29,084 nt of DNA from Ruminococcus sp. Its GTDB lineage: Bacteria; Bacillota_A; Clostridia; Oscillospirales; Ruminococcaceae. Below, piece by piece: positions 6,025-16,600 of this stretch. Under the pieces are notes generated by a model, which saw nothing but the letters and a program-made list of their open reading frames with translations, did no database searches and had not been told where the DNA came from. Positions within the stretch are counted from its first letter, which is position 1, and every line of letters starts with the position of its first letter. Position numbers and translations under genes: made by a program. Location of the stretch: the NCBI RefSeq assembly GCF_024684275.1, contig NZ_JAIKXF010000079.1:1-29084 (forward strand). Direction: 5' to 3'.

Positions 6025-6706
6025 TGAAATCGTAAAAAAATACAATAGCGACTCTACAGAATTTCTTGCACTTGATCATGTCAGCTGTAAAGTCGAAAAG
6101 GGAGAGATATGTGTTATTCTCGGTCCCTCCGGAAGCGGTAAAAGTACTCTTCTTAATTTGCTTGGAGGTATTGATATTGCTGACAGCGGAACCATCAAAG
6201 TAGGAGGCAGGGAAGTAACTGCTCTTAATAAGAAAAAACTGGTAGATTATCGGCGCTCTGATGTAGGTTTTGTTTTTCAGTTTTATAATCTTATCCCTGA
6301 TCTGAATGTTAAAGAGAATATTTATGCTGTTGCGGAAATATCATCAACATCTGTTAATGTTGACAAGCTTATGCAGGAACTGGGCATCGCCGAGCTTGCT
6401 AAGCGTTATCCGAGGGAATTATCAGGAGGTCAGCAGCAGAGAGTTGCTATTGCAAGAGCAATAGTAAAAGAACCTAAGCTGCTGCTTTGTGATGAACTTA
6501 CGGGAGCACTTGATACAAAGTCATCGAAAATGGTTTTAAAGGTAGTCGAAAATGTTAATAGAGAGCATGGTACTACTACTGTTATTATAACTCATAATGA
6601 AGATATAGCTAAAATGGCTGACAGAGTTATTCGCCTCAAGGACGGCAGGATCATATCTGATCATAAGAATGAAACAAAGATTTCTGCGGAGGAGTTAGAA
6701 CTGTGA
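6008..6706 (+). CDS. ABC transporter ATP-binding protein (MacB/LolD type)
   Basis: This 232-residue ATPase has Walker A GPSGSGKST at 39-47, a Q-loop region (FVFQFYNL), the signature LSGGQQQR, Walker B LLLCDE ending at E163, and an H-loop in IITHN. The D-loop region reads DELTGALD, where nearly all relatives have DEPTGALD; the catalytic glutamate is kept. It pairs with the large permease encoded next (GTGA overlap) and would drive export of, or self-protection against, the product. Uptake is less likely because no substrate-binding protein is encoded. Confidence 0.92.
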   Translation: MYLEVNEIVKKYNSDSTEFLALDHVSCKVEKGEICVILGPSGSGKSTLLNLLGGIDIADSGTIKVGGREVTALNKKKLVDYRRSDVGFVFQFYNLIPDLNVKENIYAVAEISSTSVNVDKLMQELGIAELAKRYPRELSGGQQQRVAIARAIVKEPKLLLCDELTGALDTKSSKMVLKVVENVNREHGTTTVIITHNEDIAKMADRVIRLKDGRIISDHKNETKISAEELEL

Positions 6707-8946
6707 AAACGATAAACAAAAGAGTATTTCGTGGGATATTCAAGGATCTTTCCTTTTATATCAGCAGTATTCTCCTTACAAGCATTGCCGTATTGCTTTT
6801 TCTTGCAGAGCTGTCCGCAGGAGATACTGTTGAGAAGAATTATATCGGATTTATGGAACGTAATAATGTTGAATCGGCAGAATTCTCGGTTATGCAGCCG
6901 TTGTCCGATGAGGATATAGAGCGGCTTTCAGAAAAATACGATCTTTTAATTGAAAAACAGGAGTATATCGACTGCTGTGAAGATGATTTCACCCTTCGTA
7001 TCTTTAAGCCTACAGAGAATATAAATAAATATGAAGTTCTTGAGGGCGAAGATGTTTCGGATGATGATCAGATAATGCTCAGTAAAGGCTTCATGGAAGC
7101 AAATAATTTTAAAATAGGTGATATGCTTTCTCTTGGGGGTAAAGAGTTTAATATATCAGGTGCAGCACAGCGTCCCGATTATTTGTATATGCTCCATAAT
7201 GAAAGTGATATATATCGTTCAAACGCTGCGTTCGGTATGGCGGTTATGACTGATGAGGGCGTTGAAAGCCTTGGAAAGACCGCTGTATTTTATTCTGTTA
7301 TCTATAATAATAACAGTAAAGAGGCAACAGAATTTTTCCGCAGAGAACTGAATGATGAGTTCACAACCCTGAGTTATACGTCTGCTGAGAATTATTCTAG
7401 GATACACAAGGTAGGCGAAGTCCGGGATACGTGTACGGTGACGGGCTACAGTATCATTGCAGTGATGTCTTTACTCGTTATAGCTGTAGTTTCGCTTATT
7501 CTTGGACGTATTGTAAGGCGTGACGGCAAGCACATTGGTACGCTCAGTGCTTTTGGGATCTCAAGCAGTGAAATCAAGAATCATTATATGCTTTATGGAA
7601 TAATCCCGGGAATTCTTGGAAGTATTGCAGGCATATTAATGACTGTTGCAGTAGTGAAACCTTTGGTAAAATACTCTATTTCCAATATAGAGTATCTTGA
7701 AGGAAGTGTTAAGATAAACAGTACGGCGTTAGTATTGAGCATTATAATACCTGCACTTAGCTATGCGTTGACAGCAAGAAGAGCAGCTTCCAAACTCCTG
7801 AAAAGATACAGGACAACAGAACTTCTCTCGGGCAGGACAGAGGGCAGTAAAAAGCGAAGAAGTCAGGTGCTTGAAAACTCTGATATAACGATTCGCAGAA
7901 AATTCAAGATACGCACGATCTTCACAAGCAAAAAAAGGACAATGATTGCTGTTATCGGAATGTTCTGCGGTGCGCTGTTTATTCTTTTCGGCTATACTAT
8001 GACAGATTCTGTTCATCAATCATTTATTCACGGCTTTGATGATATGGGAAAATACAATTATCAGTATGTACTTTCCAAAACAGAAAGCGGTACTCCCGAC
8101 GTCGGCGGAGAGGCAATGGTAATAGGAAGCTTTGAAGAGGCTGATAATGGTACGATAATTAATATTTACGGAGCTGAGAATGATACAGAGCTTGTAAATG
8201 TGAATGTTAACGGTAAGAGCTTTGATCCCGAAAAATTCTATGCTACATCTATTGCTTCAATAGTTTATGGTATAAAAGAGGGAGATCAAATTGAGGTAAG
8301 AAATCCGCTTTCACTTGAAAAGCAAACTATTGAGATATCAGGAATCATTGATAACGCAGTTGTTACGGGAATATTCACAGGCAGAGAAAATGCTTGCAGT
8401 TTTATGGGCATTGAGGACGAAAGCTTTTATAATGCTATCGTCAGCGAAAAAGCTATTGCAAACGAAGATGAACTTCAGATTTATACAAAGATTGAAAAAA
8501 ATGCGCTCGGCGGACAGCTTGAAGAAGCAGCAACTGCTTTGAACGTTCTGCTGTATATGTTCTTTGTAATCGGTATTATTGTCTGCGTGGCATTTATCTA
8601 TATCTGTGTAAATCAGGTAGTTACGGAGAATCAGCTCAGTATCTCCATGTTCAAGGTGCTTGGCTATAAAAACCGTGAAATAAACAGCATGGTTCTCAAT
8701 TCATATGGTATTTTTGTTCCGTTGGTTTTTGCTGTTGCTATTCCCGCAACGCTGAGGATCACTCAGCGTATGCTGGACAGATATGCTGCCTTGTATCATT
8801 TTGAAGGCCATGCAAAGATCGAATTGATAAGTATTGTTATTTCTGCGCTGATATTTTTGTTAAGCTATGCAGTATCAATGATAGTTCTGCGCAAAAAAGT
8901 TTTAAATGCTGATATGGTAGAAGTAATGAAGGATCACAGGGAGTAA
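6703..8946 (+). CDS. FtsX-like ABC transporter permease
   Basis: This 747-residue membrane protein starts with GTG, has AGGAG 8 bases upstream and overlaps the ATPase stop. Hydrophobic segments appear near 17-38, 245-268, 293-318, 340-358, 412-432, 605-635, 662-682 and 703-727. Large extracellular parts lie at about 45-235 and 435-595. This is the long FtsX/MacB-like layout of Firmicute exporters with two permease repeats. Its place in the operon suggests it exports the assembled compound. The substrate cannot be read from sequence. Confidence 0.9.
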   Translation: MKTINKRVFRGIFKDLSFYISSILLTSIAVLLFLAELSAGDTVEKNYIGFMERNNVESAEFSVMQPLSDEDIERLSEKYDLLIEKQEYIDCCEDDFTLRIFKPTENINKYEVLEGEDVSDDDQIMLSKGFMEANNFKIGDMLSLGGKEFNISGAAQRPDYLYMLHNESDIYRSNAAFGMAVMTDEGVESLGKTAVFYSVIYNNNSKEATEFFRRELNDEFTTLSYTSAENYSRIHKVGEVRDTCTVTGYSIIAVMSLLVIAVVSLILGRIVRRDGKHIGTLSAFGISSSEIKNHYMLYGIIPGILGSIAGILMTVAVVKPLVKYSISNIEYLEGSVKINSTALVLSIIIPALSYALTARRAASKLLKRYRTTELLSGRTEGSKKRRSQVLENSDITIRRKFKIRTIFTSKKRTMIAVIGMFCGALFILFGYTMTDSVHQSFIHGFDDMGKYNYQYVLSKTESGTPDVGGEAMVIGSFEEADNGTIINIYGAENDTELVNVNVNGKSFDPEKFYATSIASIVYGIKEGDQIEVRNPLSLEKQTIEISGIIDNAVVTGIFTGRENACSFMGIEDESFYNAIVSEKAIANEDELQIYTKIEKNALGGQLEEAATALNVLLYMFFVIGIIVCVAFIYICVNQVVTENQLSISMFKVLGYKNREINSMVLNSYGIFVPLVFAVAIPATLRITQRMLDRYAALYHFEGHAKIELISIVISALIFLLSYAVSMIVLRKKVLNADMVEVMKDHRE

Positions 8947-8951
8947 GAGAA

Positions 8952-9692
8952 ATGAGTAAAACTGCATTGATAACAGGTGCGGCAGACGGCATAGGAAAAG
9001 CAGCAGCTTTGCGGCTGGCGAAGGAAGGCTATAATATAGCTTTACATATACACAGGGACAAAAGTATGGATCGTGCAGTCGAGACTGTCCGAGAGTGTAA
9101 AATATCGGGTGCGCCAGATACTTGCATATTGACAGGGGATCTTTCGGATAAGAAAAAATGCGAAGAAGCAGTATATGAGACTGCCGAGCGTATCGGCGGT
9201 CCTGATATACTCATAAACAATGCAGGTCTTGTCCGTTTTCTTCCGCTTGATAAAACAAGTGAGGAGATCTTCAGACTTGTTATGGGAAGTTGTTTTGACA
9301 GCACATTTTTTATGACACAGGCTGCTGTGCCGTATATGAAGAAGAAAAAATGGGGAAGAATTATCAATATTACTTCTCTTAGCTCAAAAACAGGTGTCAG
9401 AGGGCTTACTGCGTATACTGCTGCAAAAGGTGCGGCAGAATCTTTTTCGCGCAGTGCTGCTCTGGAGCTTGCGCAGTATGGCATAACCGTCAACTGCATC
9501 AGCCCGGGATTTGTAATGACGAGCTGGGCAAAGCAGATGACAGAAGCTACAATAAAAGCAAGAGAAGCCGAGATACCTCTCGGAAGATTTGCTTCGCCTG
9601 ACGATATAGCTGCCGCTGCTGCATTTTTCGCTTCTGAAGATTCATCTTATATAACAGGAAAAACACTTGAAGTCACAGGAGGTTTGCAATGA
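8952..9692 (+). CDS. Short-chain dehydrogenase/reductase, FabG-like (probable trans ketoreductase)
   Basis: This 246-residue SDR has the cofactor motif TGAADGIG (8-15), the NNAG motif and the catalytic set S142, Y155 and K159 (YTAAK), plus the SPGFVMT loop after the active site. The family reduces 3-oxoacyl groups on carrier proteins with NAD(P)H. No ketoreductase domain exists elsewhere in the operon, so it probably reduces the beta-keto group made by the ketosynthase. An AGGGAG ribosome site lies before the ATG. Its stop overlaps the next start (ATGA). Confidence 0.88.
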   Translation: MSKTALITGAADGIGKAAALRLAKEGYNIALHIHRDKSMDRAVETVRECKISGAPDTCILTGDLSDKKKCEEAVYETAERIGGPDILINNAGLVRFLPLDKTSEEIFRLVMGSCFDSTFFMTQAAVPYMKKKKWGRIINITSLSSKTGVRGLTAYTAAKGAAESFSRSAALELAQYGITVNCISPGFVMTSWAKQMTEATIKAREAEIPLGRFASPDDIAAAAAFFASEDSSYITGKTLEVTGGLQ

Positions 9693-10456
9693 TGGAGAAA
9701 AAAGTAAAAATCAGAAGTAACTGGCTGGCACATGAAAAAAATATTAGTGACAGTCAGGTCAATATAGTTTGCTTCCCATTTGCGGGGGGGAGTGCTTCAT
9801 ATTTTGCGTCTTGGGGAAAGTGTATTTCCGATAGTGTGGGACTTATGCCTGTTCTTTATCCAATGCGCGAATTGAGAATGTCAGAGCCTATGCCAGAATA
9901 TATTGATGAGCTTGCTGATATGATAGCAGGTGAAAGCATACTGTTTGAGAAGAAATTTATAATGTTCAGCCATTGTACGGGCTCGTTGGTAGCTTATGAG
10001 ACTGCAAGGAAGCTTATGGAAAAATATGGTGTTTCTCCGGATTTTTTCGTTACAGCAAGTGAGCCTTCGCCGCGTAAAACTATTGTTAATCGTGCTGTTT
10101 TTGACATGGACGATAATGAGTTCGCCAATTATGCTGTCAGTCTTAAACTGCTCAGCAGTGATATGGTGAAAAATGCGGATTTTATGCGGTACTATTTCCC
10201 TGCATTCAAGGCGGATTTCCTTATGCATCAGCGATACGATGCGGAAGCACCTGCTTTTACACTTGAATGCCCTATATTGGCTCTGAGAGGAAGCGAAGAT
10301 GAGCTTTCGACAAGGGAGATAATAAGTGATTGGTCAAAGTACACAGAAAGCGGATTTGAATATCACGAGTTTACAGGAGGACATTTTTTCATTGATCAGC
10401 ATAAGAATGAGGTGATTGCTCTTATCCTTGAAGCATATGAGCGAATAGGGGGATAG
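9689..10456 (+). CDS. Type II thioesterase with a cysteine nucleophile
   Basis: This 255-residue alpha/beta-hydrolase is of the GrsT/RifR type, which clears wrong acyl groups from carrier domains or releases product. The N-terminal CFPFAGGSAS strand and the final GGHFF with H232 are typical. The nucleophile elbow, GHSMG in most members, reads SHCTG here with Cys96 (TGT codon at 9974-9976) in the serine place. The enzyme therefore probably forms a thioester intermediate, or has altered activity. A second thioesterase with a normal GHSFGG elbow is encoded at 19672-20367, so the two may have different jobs. Confidence 0.88.
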   Translation: MMEKKVKIRSNWLAHEKNISDSQVNIVCFPFAGGSASYFASWGKCISDSVGLMPVLYPMRELRMSEPMPEYIDELADMIAGESILFEKKFIMFSHCTGSLVAYETARKLMEKYGVSPDFFVTASEPSPRKTIVNRAVFDMDDNEFANYAVSLKLLSSDMVKNADFMRYYFPAFKADFLMHQRYDAEAPAFTLECPILALRGSEDELSTREIISDWSKYTESGFEYHEFTGGHFFIDQHKNEVIALILEAYERIGG

Positions 10457-10458
10457 GA

Positions 10459-12138
10459 ATGGATATTGCAATCATAGGAGCTGATGTAAAAAACTCAGTT
10501 GCGGAAAATATGGAGGAATTCCATAAAGCTCTGTATAATGGGAAATGTGGAAGTCTTTGCAGTATCGAACAAAGATGCAGAATGACAGGAAGATTTGATC
10601 ATGAAAAGGATATGGGCAATCTGAGATGTATGTCAGGAATAGAAAAGTTTGACTACAGATTTTTTGGATTGTCAAAGCGTGAAGCGCGTAGACTGTCCCC
10701 CGAGATAAGACTCAGTATGAATGCATTTGTAAATACTGTTTATGATGCGGGATACAGTCTTGAAAGCATAAGAGGCTCTGATATGGGATTGATCTTATGT
10801 CTGAGCAGCAGTGAAGATTATAGAAGTCTTTTTCCTGTCAAAGATGCATTTACATATATGGGAAGCAGTATTACCGCAATGGCAGGTGCACAGCTGTCGT
10901 ACCGATTTGATCTCAGAGGTCCTGTTTTTATTATCGACAGCACTTGCTGTTCATCAGCAGCAGCGTTGCATGATGCTTGTTTGTGTCTTGCAGCAGGAGA
11001 GTGCGGCACGATAGCAGTGGGAGCTGTTGAAACGGCTTTGTTTCTGAAAGAAGGAGCTCGTCAGGAGCTTGACAGTATGGGAGTGTTTACCAAAAAGGAT
11101 CACTGCTGTCCTATGGATAAGGAGTGTGATGGCATCATTCCCGGAGAAGCTGTCGGCTTTGTTATTCTTAAACCGCTTGAGGCGGCAGTTCGTGACGGAG
11201 ACCATATCTATGCTGTAATAAAAGGAAGTGCTGTGAACAGCAACGGAAGCACGAGCCGTGATATCACATCACCATCAAAAGAGGCGGAGATCAATGTTAC
11301 AAAGAAAGCGTTTGAACGCGCAGGTGTATCAGCAGATGATATAACCGAGTGCGAGCTTCATGCGGCAGGAACTCCTATCGGTGACAGGATCGAGTTTCAG
11401 GCTCTTTCCGAGATATACGGCAAAAGAAATGAAGAGCTTCCCGTAGGCAGTGTCAAGGCAAATATCGGTCATACAGGAAAGGTATCGGGACTTAGTGCTG
11501 TGCTGAAGGTCATCTGCGGCTTTTTGAATGATACAGTATATCCTGTTGCAAATCTGAATAATATTGACCCCGAGCTTGAACTTGGCGGCGGAATACTTAG
11601 ACCTGTTACAGTTCCTGCTAAGTACAGTTCAGATAAACGGCGTATAGCAGATATTGCTTCATACGGCATAAACGGGACGAATGTTCATATCATTGCCGAG
11701 AAATATGATGACCGTACGGAGGAGTCACCGAAAGAGATGAAGATCGATTTTCTGAAGATTAGTGCATCAACTGAGGAGAATTTTTTTAAGTACCGTGATG
11801 CTCTGAGCGAATTTTTCGGAAAATTCAAAGGTAATATAGCTGATGCACTCTATACCCTCAATTCTGGCAGGGATGATCTTCGGTACAGAGCTGTAGTTCC
11901 TGTTTCGGAGGGCGATCTATCGGAAGTTGTTATGAAGGTGCAGCCTTTTGATTGTTTAGCAGGAACAAAGAGTGAAATATCTGATACCGAACAATATGAT
12001 AATGCTGATCTTTCACAGCTATGGCTTTCGGGCGGTAAAATTGACTGGAAAAAGATATATTATGGCACAAAATGCCGCAGGATAACTGCACCGTGGGCGT
12101 ATTATCCCAACGACAGTCTGTGGGCTTTTGAAATATAA
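10459..12138 (+). CDS. Discrete AT-less polyketide ketosynthase
   Basis: This 559-residue protein has a ketosynthase domain (about 1-420) and a post-KS linker to the end. The active set is complete: C163 in DSTCCSS (consensus DTACSSS), H301 in HAAGTPIGD and H338 in NIGHTG. The residue after the active cysteine is also Cys instead of Ser. The tail ends with the PKS linker pattern (LWLSGGKIDWKKIY followed by a proline-poor version of PTYPF), yet no acyltransferase, ketoreductase or carrier domain is attached. It must use a carrier and acyltransferase in trans, most likely the proteins from 22761-22973 and 22973-23911. Three bases separate its ATG from the previous stop codon. Confidence 0.92.
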   Translation: MDIAIIGADVKNSVAENMEEFHKALYNGKCGSLCSIEQRCRMTGRFDHEKDMGNLRCMSGIEKFDYRFFGLSKREARRLSPEIRLSMNAFVNTVYDAGYSLESIRGSDMGLILCLSSSEDYRSLFPVKDAFTYMGSSITAMAGAQLSYRFDLRGPVFIIDSTCCSSAAALHDACLCLAAGECGTIAVGAVETALFLKEGARQELDSMGVFTKKDHCCPMDKECDGIIPGEAVGFVILKPLEAAVRDGDHIYAVIKGSAVNSNGSTSRDITSPSKEAEINVTKKAFERAGVSADDITECELHAAGTPIGDRIEFQALSEIYGKRNEELPVGSVKANIGHTGKVSGLSAVLKVICGFLNDTVYPVANLNNIDPELELGGGILRPVTVPAKYSSDKRRIADIASYGINGTNVHIIAEKYDDRTEESPKEMKIDFLKISASTEENFFKYRDALSEFFGKFKGNIADALYTLNSGRDDLRYRAVVPVSEGDLSEVVMKVQPFDCLAGTKSEISDTEQYDNADLSQLWLSGGKIDWKKIYYGTKCRRITAPWAYYPNDSLWAFEI

Positions 12139-12157
12139 CTATGGAGGTAATATTATT

Positions 12158-12400
12158 ATGGAAAAAAATGTAATTGCAGAGGAACTCATCAGCATCTGGA
12201 AGGACGCATTGGAAAGTGATGACGATATCGCTGCCGATATCTCATTTTTTGAGCTTGGAGGCAATTCACTTCTTGCAAGCGTTGTGGCTGAGGAAATAAA
12301 TAAGAAATATGACGTTGATTTTGAAATAAAGGATATTTATGAGTATAACTGTATAAATGATCAGGCAGAGTTTATTTCAAAAAGACTTGCTGATAAATAA
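12158..12400 (+). CDS. Free-standing carrier protein (PCP/ACP)
   Basis: This 80-residue carrier has the attachment motif FFELGGNSLLAS with Ser37. The GGNS form is more like NRPS peptidyl carriers than fatty-acid ACPs. The start was chosen at 12158 with GGAGG 8-9 bases upstream. Its stop overlaps the start of the condensation protein (TAATG), which suggests the two work as a split module. Confidence 0.92.
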   Translation: MEKNVIAEELISIWKDALESDDDIAADISFFELGGNSLLASVVAEEINKKYDVDFEIKDIYEYNCINDQAEFISKRLADK

Positions 12401-13626
12401 TGACAAAACGACTGTTTGGCGGAAAGCCGCTACCTGTTTCCCGGGGGCAGGAGGCTATGATATATGGCGAAGAATATGGTGAGCGTGACGCAAAAGCTAT
12501 TCTTATCGAAGGCAGAAGATTGCACGGTATCCTTGATGTTTCGGGATTATTTGACAGCATACGAAAAACAGCAGATGCTCAGGAAGGTCTCCGCATGATA
12601 TGCGTAAAAAAAGAAAACGGATATTTTCTGGAATTAAGAGAAGCTTTAGATGAAAGCGACCTGTTTTATACTGATGCTATAAAGAATGAGGACGATATAA
12701 GAAAAGATGTGTTTGCAAGTGTGGCATCGTCAATGGAGCTTGACAAAAGCTTATTCAAGGTGAGGCTTTATACACTTGAAAACAATGTTCATATTCTTGC
12801 AGTCATCATGCATCATCTTATTGCTGATAATATTACTTTGTCAGTGGTAATTAATGAGATATTCAGCCGTTATGACGGCAATGTTCCGACTGCTTCGGCG
12901 CCCTATTCTCAATTCCTTATTGAGGAAGCTGAGTTTGCAGCCTCTGAGGAGGGCAGGAAACAGATAAAGTTCTGGGAAAATGAGATGAACGGCTATATCC
13001 CGCCGATAAGTGTTGGCGGTGAAAACTATGATGTAATTGCTGCGACGTCATTTGAAGTATCGGCAAAGCTTCTTGTAAAAAGCTCATCTGCTCTGAAAGT
13101 GAGCCCGTTTATGCTCTTTCTTGCAGCTTCGCATATAGCCCTTGGTCAGATACAGGGAACAGATGATACTGTCATAGGGTTAGCGTATGCTAATAGATTT
13201 GATAAGAAATATCGTAATACCTGCGGCTATCTTGCGCATATGGTGCAAAACCGTATCCGAGGAGTTGATCGTACGGACGCAAAGGCATTTGTCAGGGCAG
13301 CTGCAGATAAAATGTCTGAAAATATACGCTTTCAAAGGCTTTCACATTACGCAAGAGGCTCAAGAGTCAATATCGGTATGCAGGGCGATCCGATGCATAT
13401 TACAAGGGAGCTCTTTAACGGACAGCCTGTTGAAAGAGTTCCCTTTGATTTCGACAGGAACGTTGATTATCTTATGATAAATGTAATACCCGATGTTCAG
13501 AAATATACTGTCCACTTGATATGTGATCCGTCAGTATATGGTTTTGACTATACAAAAAGACTTATTTCAGCTATGAAAGACTCTCTTTCCGAAATAATTG
13601 GCAGCGAGGAAAAAATATATGGATAA
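12400..13626 (+). CDS. Free-standing NRPS condensation domain
   Basis: This 408-residue protein spans one complete condensation-type domain and nothing more. The catalytic motif reads H138-H-L-I-A-D-N, so the second histidine (H139) and the aspartate (D143) are kept, while the usual Gly after Asp is Asn. It would join an acyl or peptidyl chain on one carrier to a nucleophile on another. It probably uses the carrier encoded directly before it. Its 3' end overlaps the NRPS start by 8 bases, and no strong ribosome site precedes the ATG, so translation is likely coupled. Confidence 0.85.
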   Translation: MTKRLFGGKPLPVSRGQEAMIYGEEYGERDAKAILIEGRRLHGILDVSGLFDSIRKTADAQEGLRMICVKKENGYFLELREALDESDLFYTDAIKNEDDIRKDVFASVASSMELDKSLFKVRLYTLENNVHILAVIMHHLIADNITLSVVINEIFSRYDGNVPTASAPYSQFLIEEAEFAASEEGRKQIKFWENEMNGYIPPISVGGENYDVIAATSFEVSAKLLVKSSSALKVSPFMLFLAASHIALGQIQGTDDTVIGLAYANRFDKKYRNTCGYLAHMVQNRIRGVDRTDAKAFVRAAADKMSENIRFQRLSHYARGSRVNIGMQGDPMHITRELFNGQPVERVPFDFDRNVDYLMINVIPDVQKYTVHLICDPSVYGFDYTKRLISAMKDSLSEIIGSEEKIYG

Positions 13627-16600
13627 AACAAGATTAACAGATGTTCAGCTTGCATATCTTGTCGGACGAAGCAGTGCACTGCATTTAGGCGGGAATTCAA
13701 CACACGGCTATGTTGAATTTCAGGGCGATGCATCGCCAGATATGATCGAAGATGCAATAAACCGTCTTATAATACGTCATCCGATGCTGCGTACTATCAT
13801 AAATGATGATGGTACTCAGAATGTAGCAGACGAGTCTCCGAGATTTATTGTGAGCTGTGATGACATATCAAATCTGACTGAAAGTGAGCAGCAGGAGAGA
13901 ATTTTTGATTATAGAAAAAAATACTCGGGAAGAGTATTTGAATGCGGGAAACTCCCGATGTTTGCTGTACACGCTTTTAAAATGAAAAAAGGTGTGCGCT
14001 ATTGCTTTGACGCGGACCTTATGATAATGGATCGTTCGAGCTTTGAGATATTCTTTAATGAACTTGAGATGGTTTGCAGCGGAAATGAGGACAAACTTCC
14101 TGCTTTGAAAGAAGATTTTTTCTCCTATGCTCTTTGCCGTGAAGAAAATAAACTGAAAAGTGCTCAGGCTGATGATGAATTCTTTAATGAGTTTATTCGT
14201 GATTTCCCTGTGAATACAGTGATACCCGAGTGTAAAACACCTGCGTTTTCGGGAATGAAGTTCACATTTATAGAGGATAGCATAAGCGCGGATAAATGGC
14301 AGACAATTAAGAATGAACTTGCTCAGCGTCACATAATCCCAACTGTTTATCTTATGGTGTGCTACGCATCGGCTCTTGCAAAATGGAGCGGTGAAAACAG
14401 GGTGGCTGTAAATGTGACAAGTGCGATGAGAAACGTGGGACACAGATATTTCAGCGGAGTGATCGGTGATTTTACCGATCTTATCATTGCTGATGTTGAG
14501 CTTGCAGCAGGTAAGGATATATATGATGTTTGCAGACAGGTGCAGCGTAAGCTCGGACAGTACATGAAGCATTCATCAGGCGGCGGAATAAGGCTTCTCA
14601 GGCGTATCAGCGAAATTCACAATATTGAAGACGGCATACCTTGTCCATATGCATTTACATCATCAATTGATGAGAACGGCTCAAAACTTAAAGATAACAT
14701 TCTCGGAAAAACGGTTTATCAGATAAGCCAGACTCCGCAGGTAAGGCTTGACTGTCAGGTATATGAGGATAATGAGAAACTGTATATTCGTTTTGACTAT
14801 CCTGAGCGTGTGAACGATGATAATGCTGTCCGTGAGATGCATGCCTTCATGCTGTGCCTCGCAGAAAGCGGTTCTGCTGATTATTCTGCGTTAAGACAGC
14901 ATGAATACAACAAAACGGACTGGGATATAAAATGTAATACGCTCCAGCATCTATTTTCAGAAAACGCTTCAGAACACCCTGAGCGTATAGCTGTCATATG
15001 CGGAAACAAAAGCTATACTTACAGAGAACTTGATAAGCGCTCTGATGACGCTGCGTTCTTTATTGAAGAAAACGGCTGTGCAGGAAAGCGTGTGGCGGTA
15101 AAAGGCGAGAGATGCTTTGAAACAGTTGCGCTGTTTTTAGGTATACTAAAAACAGGCGGAAGCTATATACCGCTTGATCCTTCATGGCCTGAGGAAAGAT
15201 GCAGTTATGCAATGAAGCAGGCTGAATGCGGATTTTGCATTAGCTCTGATACATCTATACCAGAGCGGAAAGAGAATTATGCTGTCAAGGGCAGCTCTGA
15301 TGATGAGGCATACATAATTTTTACATCAGGAAGTACAGGCAGACCAAAAGGTGTTATGATATCTCAAAAAGCTGTCTGCAATACTATTCTTGACATTAAT
15401 GATATGCTGAAGATCAATGAAAAAGATATTATCGCAGGTATCTCATCGTTTTGTTTTGATCTTTCCGTATATGATATGTTCGGTGCGCTGACAGGTGGCT
15501 GTACATTGCTTATCGTTAGGGATCTACAGGAAATGAACGAGGCTGTAACAAGTCATGGGGCGACCATATGGAACACTGTTCCTGCGATCATGGAGCTTTT
15601 CTGTACTACAGTGAACAAGCCTGCATCATTGAGAAAAATTATGCTAAGCGGAGACTGGATACCGCTTAATCTGCGTGACAGCATAAGAGAAAAAATGCCT
15701 GCTGCTGATGTGTATAGTCTCGGCGGCGCAACAGAAGGTTCGATATGGTCGATATATTTCCCGTTTGATAAAGTTGATCCTGACTGGAAAAGTATTCCTT
15801 ACGGATATCCGTTAAGAAATCAGCAGATGTGGATATTAGGCAGCGATGACAGCATAAGTCCTGTGAATGTTGCAGGTGAGATATGTATCGGCGGAGCAGG
15901 TGTTGCCTACGGATATGTGGGAGATGAAGAAAGGACAAAAGCTCAGTTTTTTGTTCATCCTCAGCTGGGAAGACTGTATCGGACAGGGGATTACGGTGTA
16001 TTTACGGATAAGGGATACATAGAATTCCTCGGAAGACGCGATTTTCAGGTGAAGCTTCATGGCTATCGTATTGAGCTGGGAGAGATCGAAAGCGTTATTG
16101 ACAGTGTTGATGAGGTAGGACGTTCCGTTGCAAATGTTGTAAATACTGATAACGGTACACAGCATCTTCTGGCGTATGTTGTACCTAAAGATACTGAGGA
16201 AAAGATCTGTATCCATACATATGATGCGAAAAAAGTAATGGCCGAAGCGGGAAACAGCTTTGAATTCAAGGTAACTCCTGAGAATTTTTCAAAAATCAAC
16301 AGTATGTTTGACCGTATTGCCATAGGGATAATGACAAATGCTTTGTGCAGTACAGGCTTTTTTGATAATACAGGTAATAAGCTGAGTGTGCGTGAAATGT
16401 GCGAAAAAGGCATACTGCTTGAAAAGTATGAAAAGCTTATGCTGCAATGGATGAAGGTGCTTTCTGAAAAAGGCTTTGTATCATTCGATAATGGTACAGC
16501 TGTATCACTTGTGTCACTGAAAAAGACTGATCTTACAGAACTGTTTGATGATCTGCAAAAAATGGACGGATATGAGTCGCTAAGCGGATATGCGGGATTC

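Noticed and set aside
13868..14572. 234-codon minus-strand frame within the NRPS
   Set aside because: It lies opposite the first Cy domain and has no family features.
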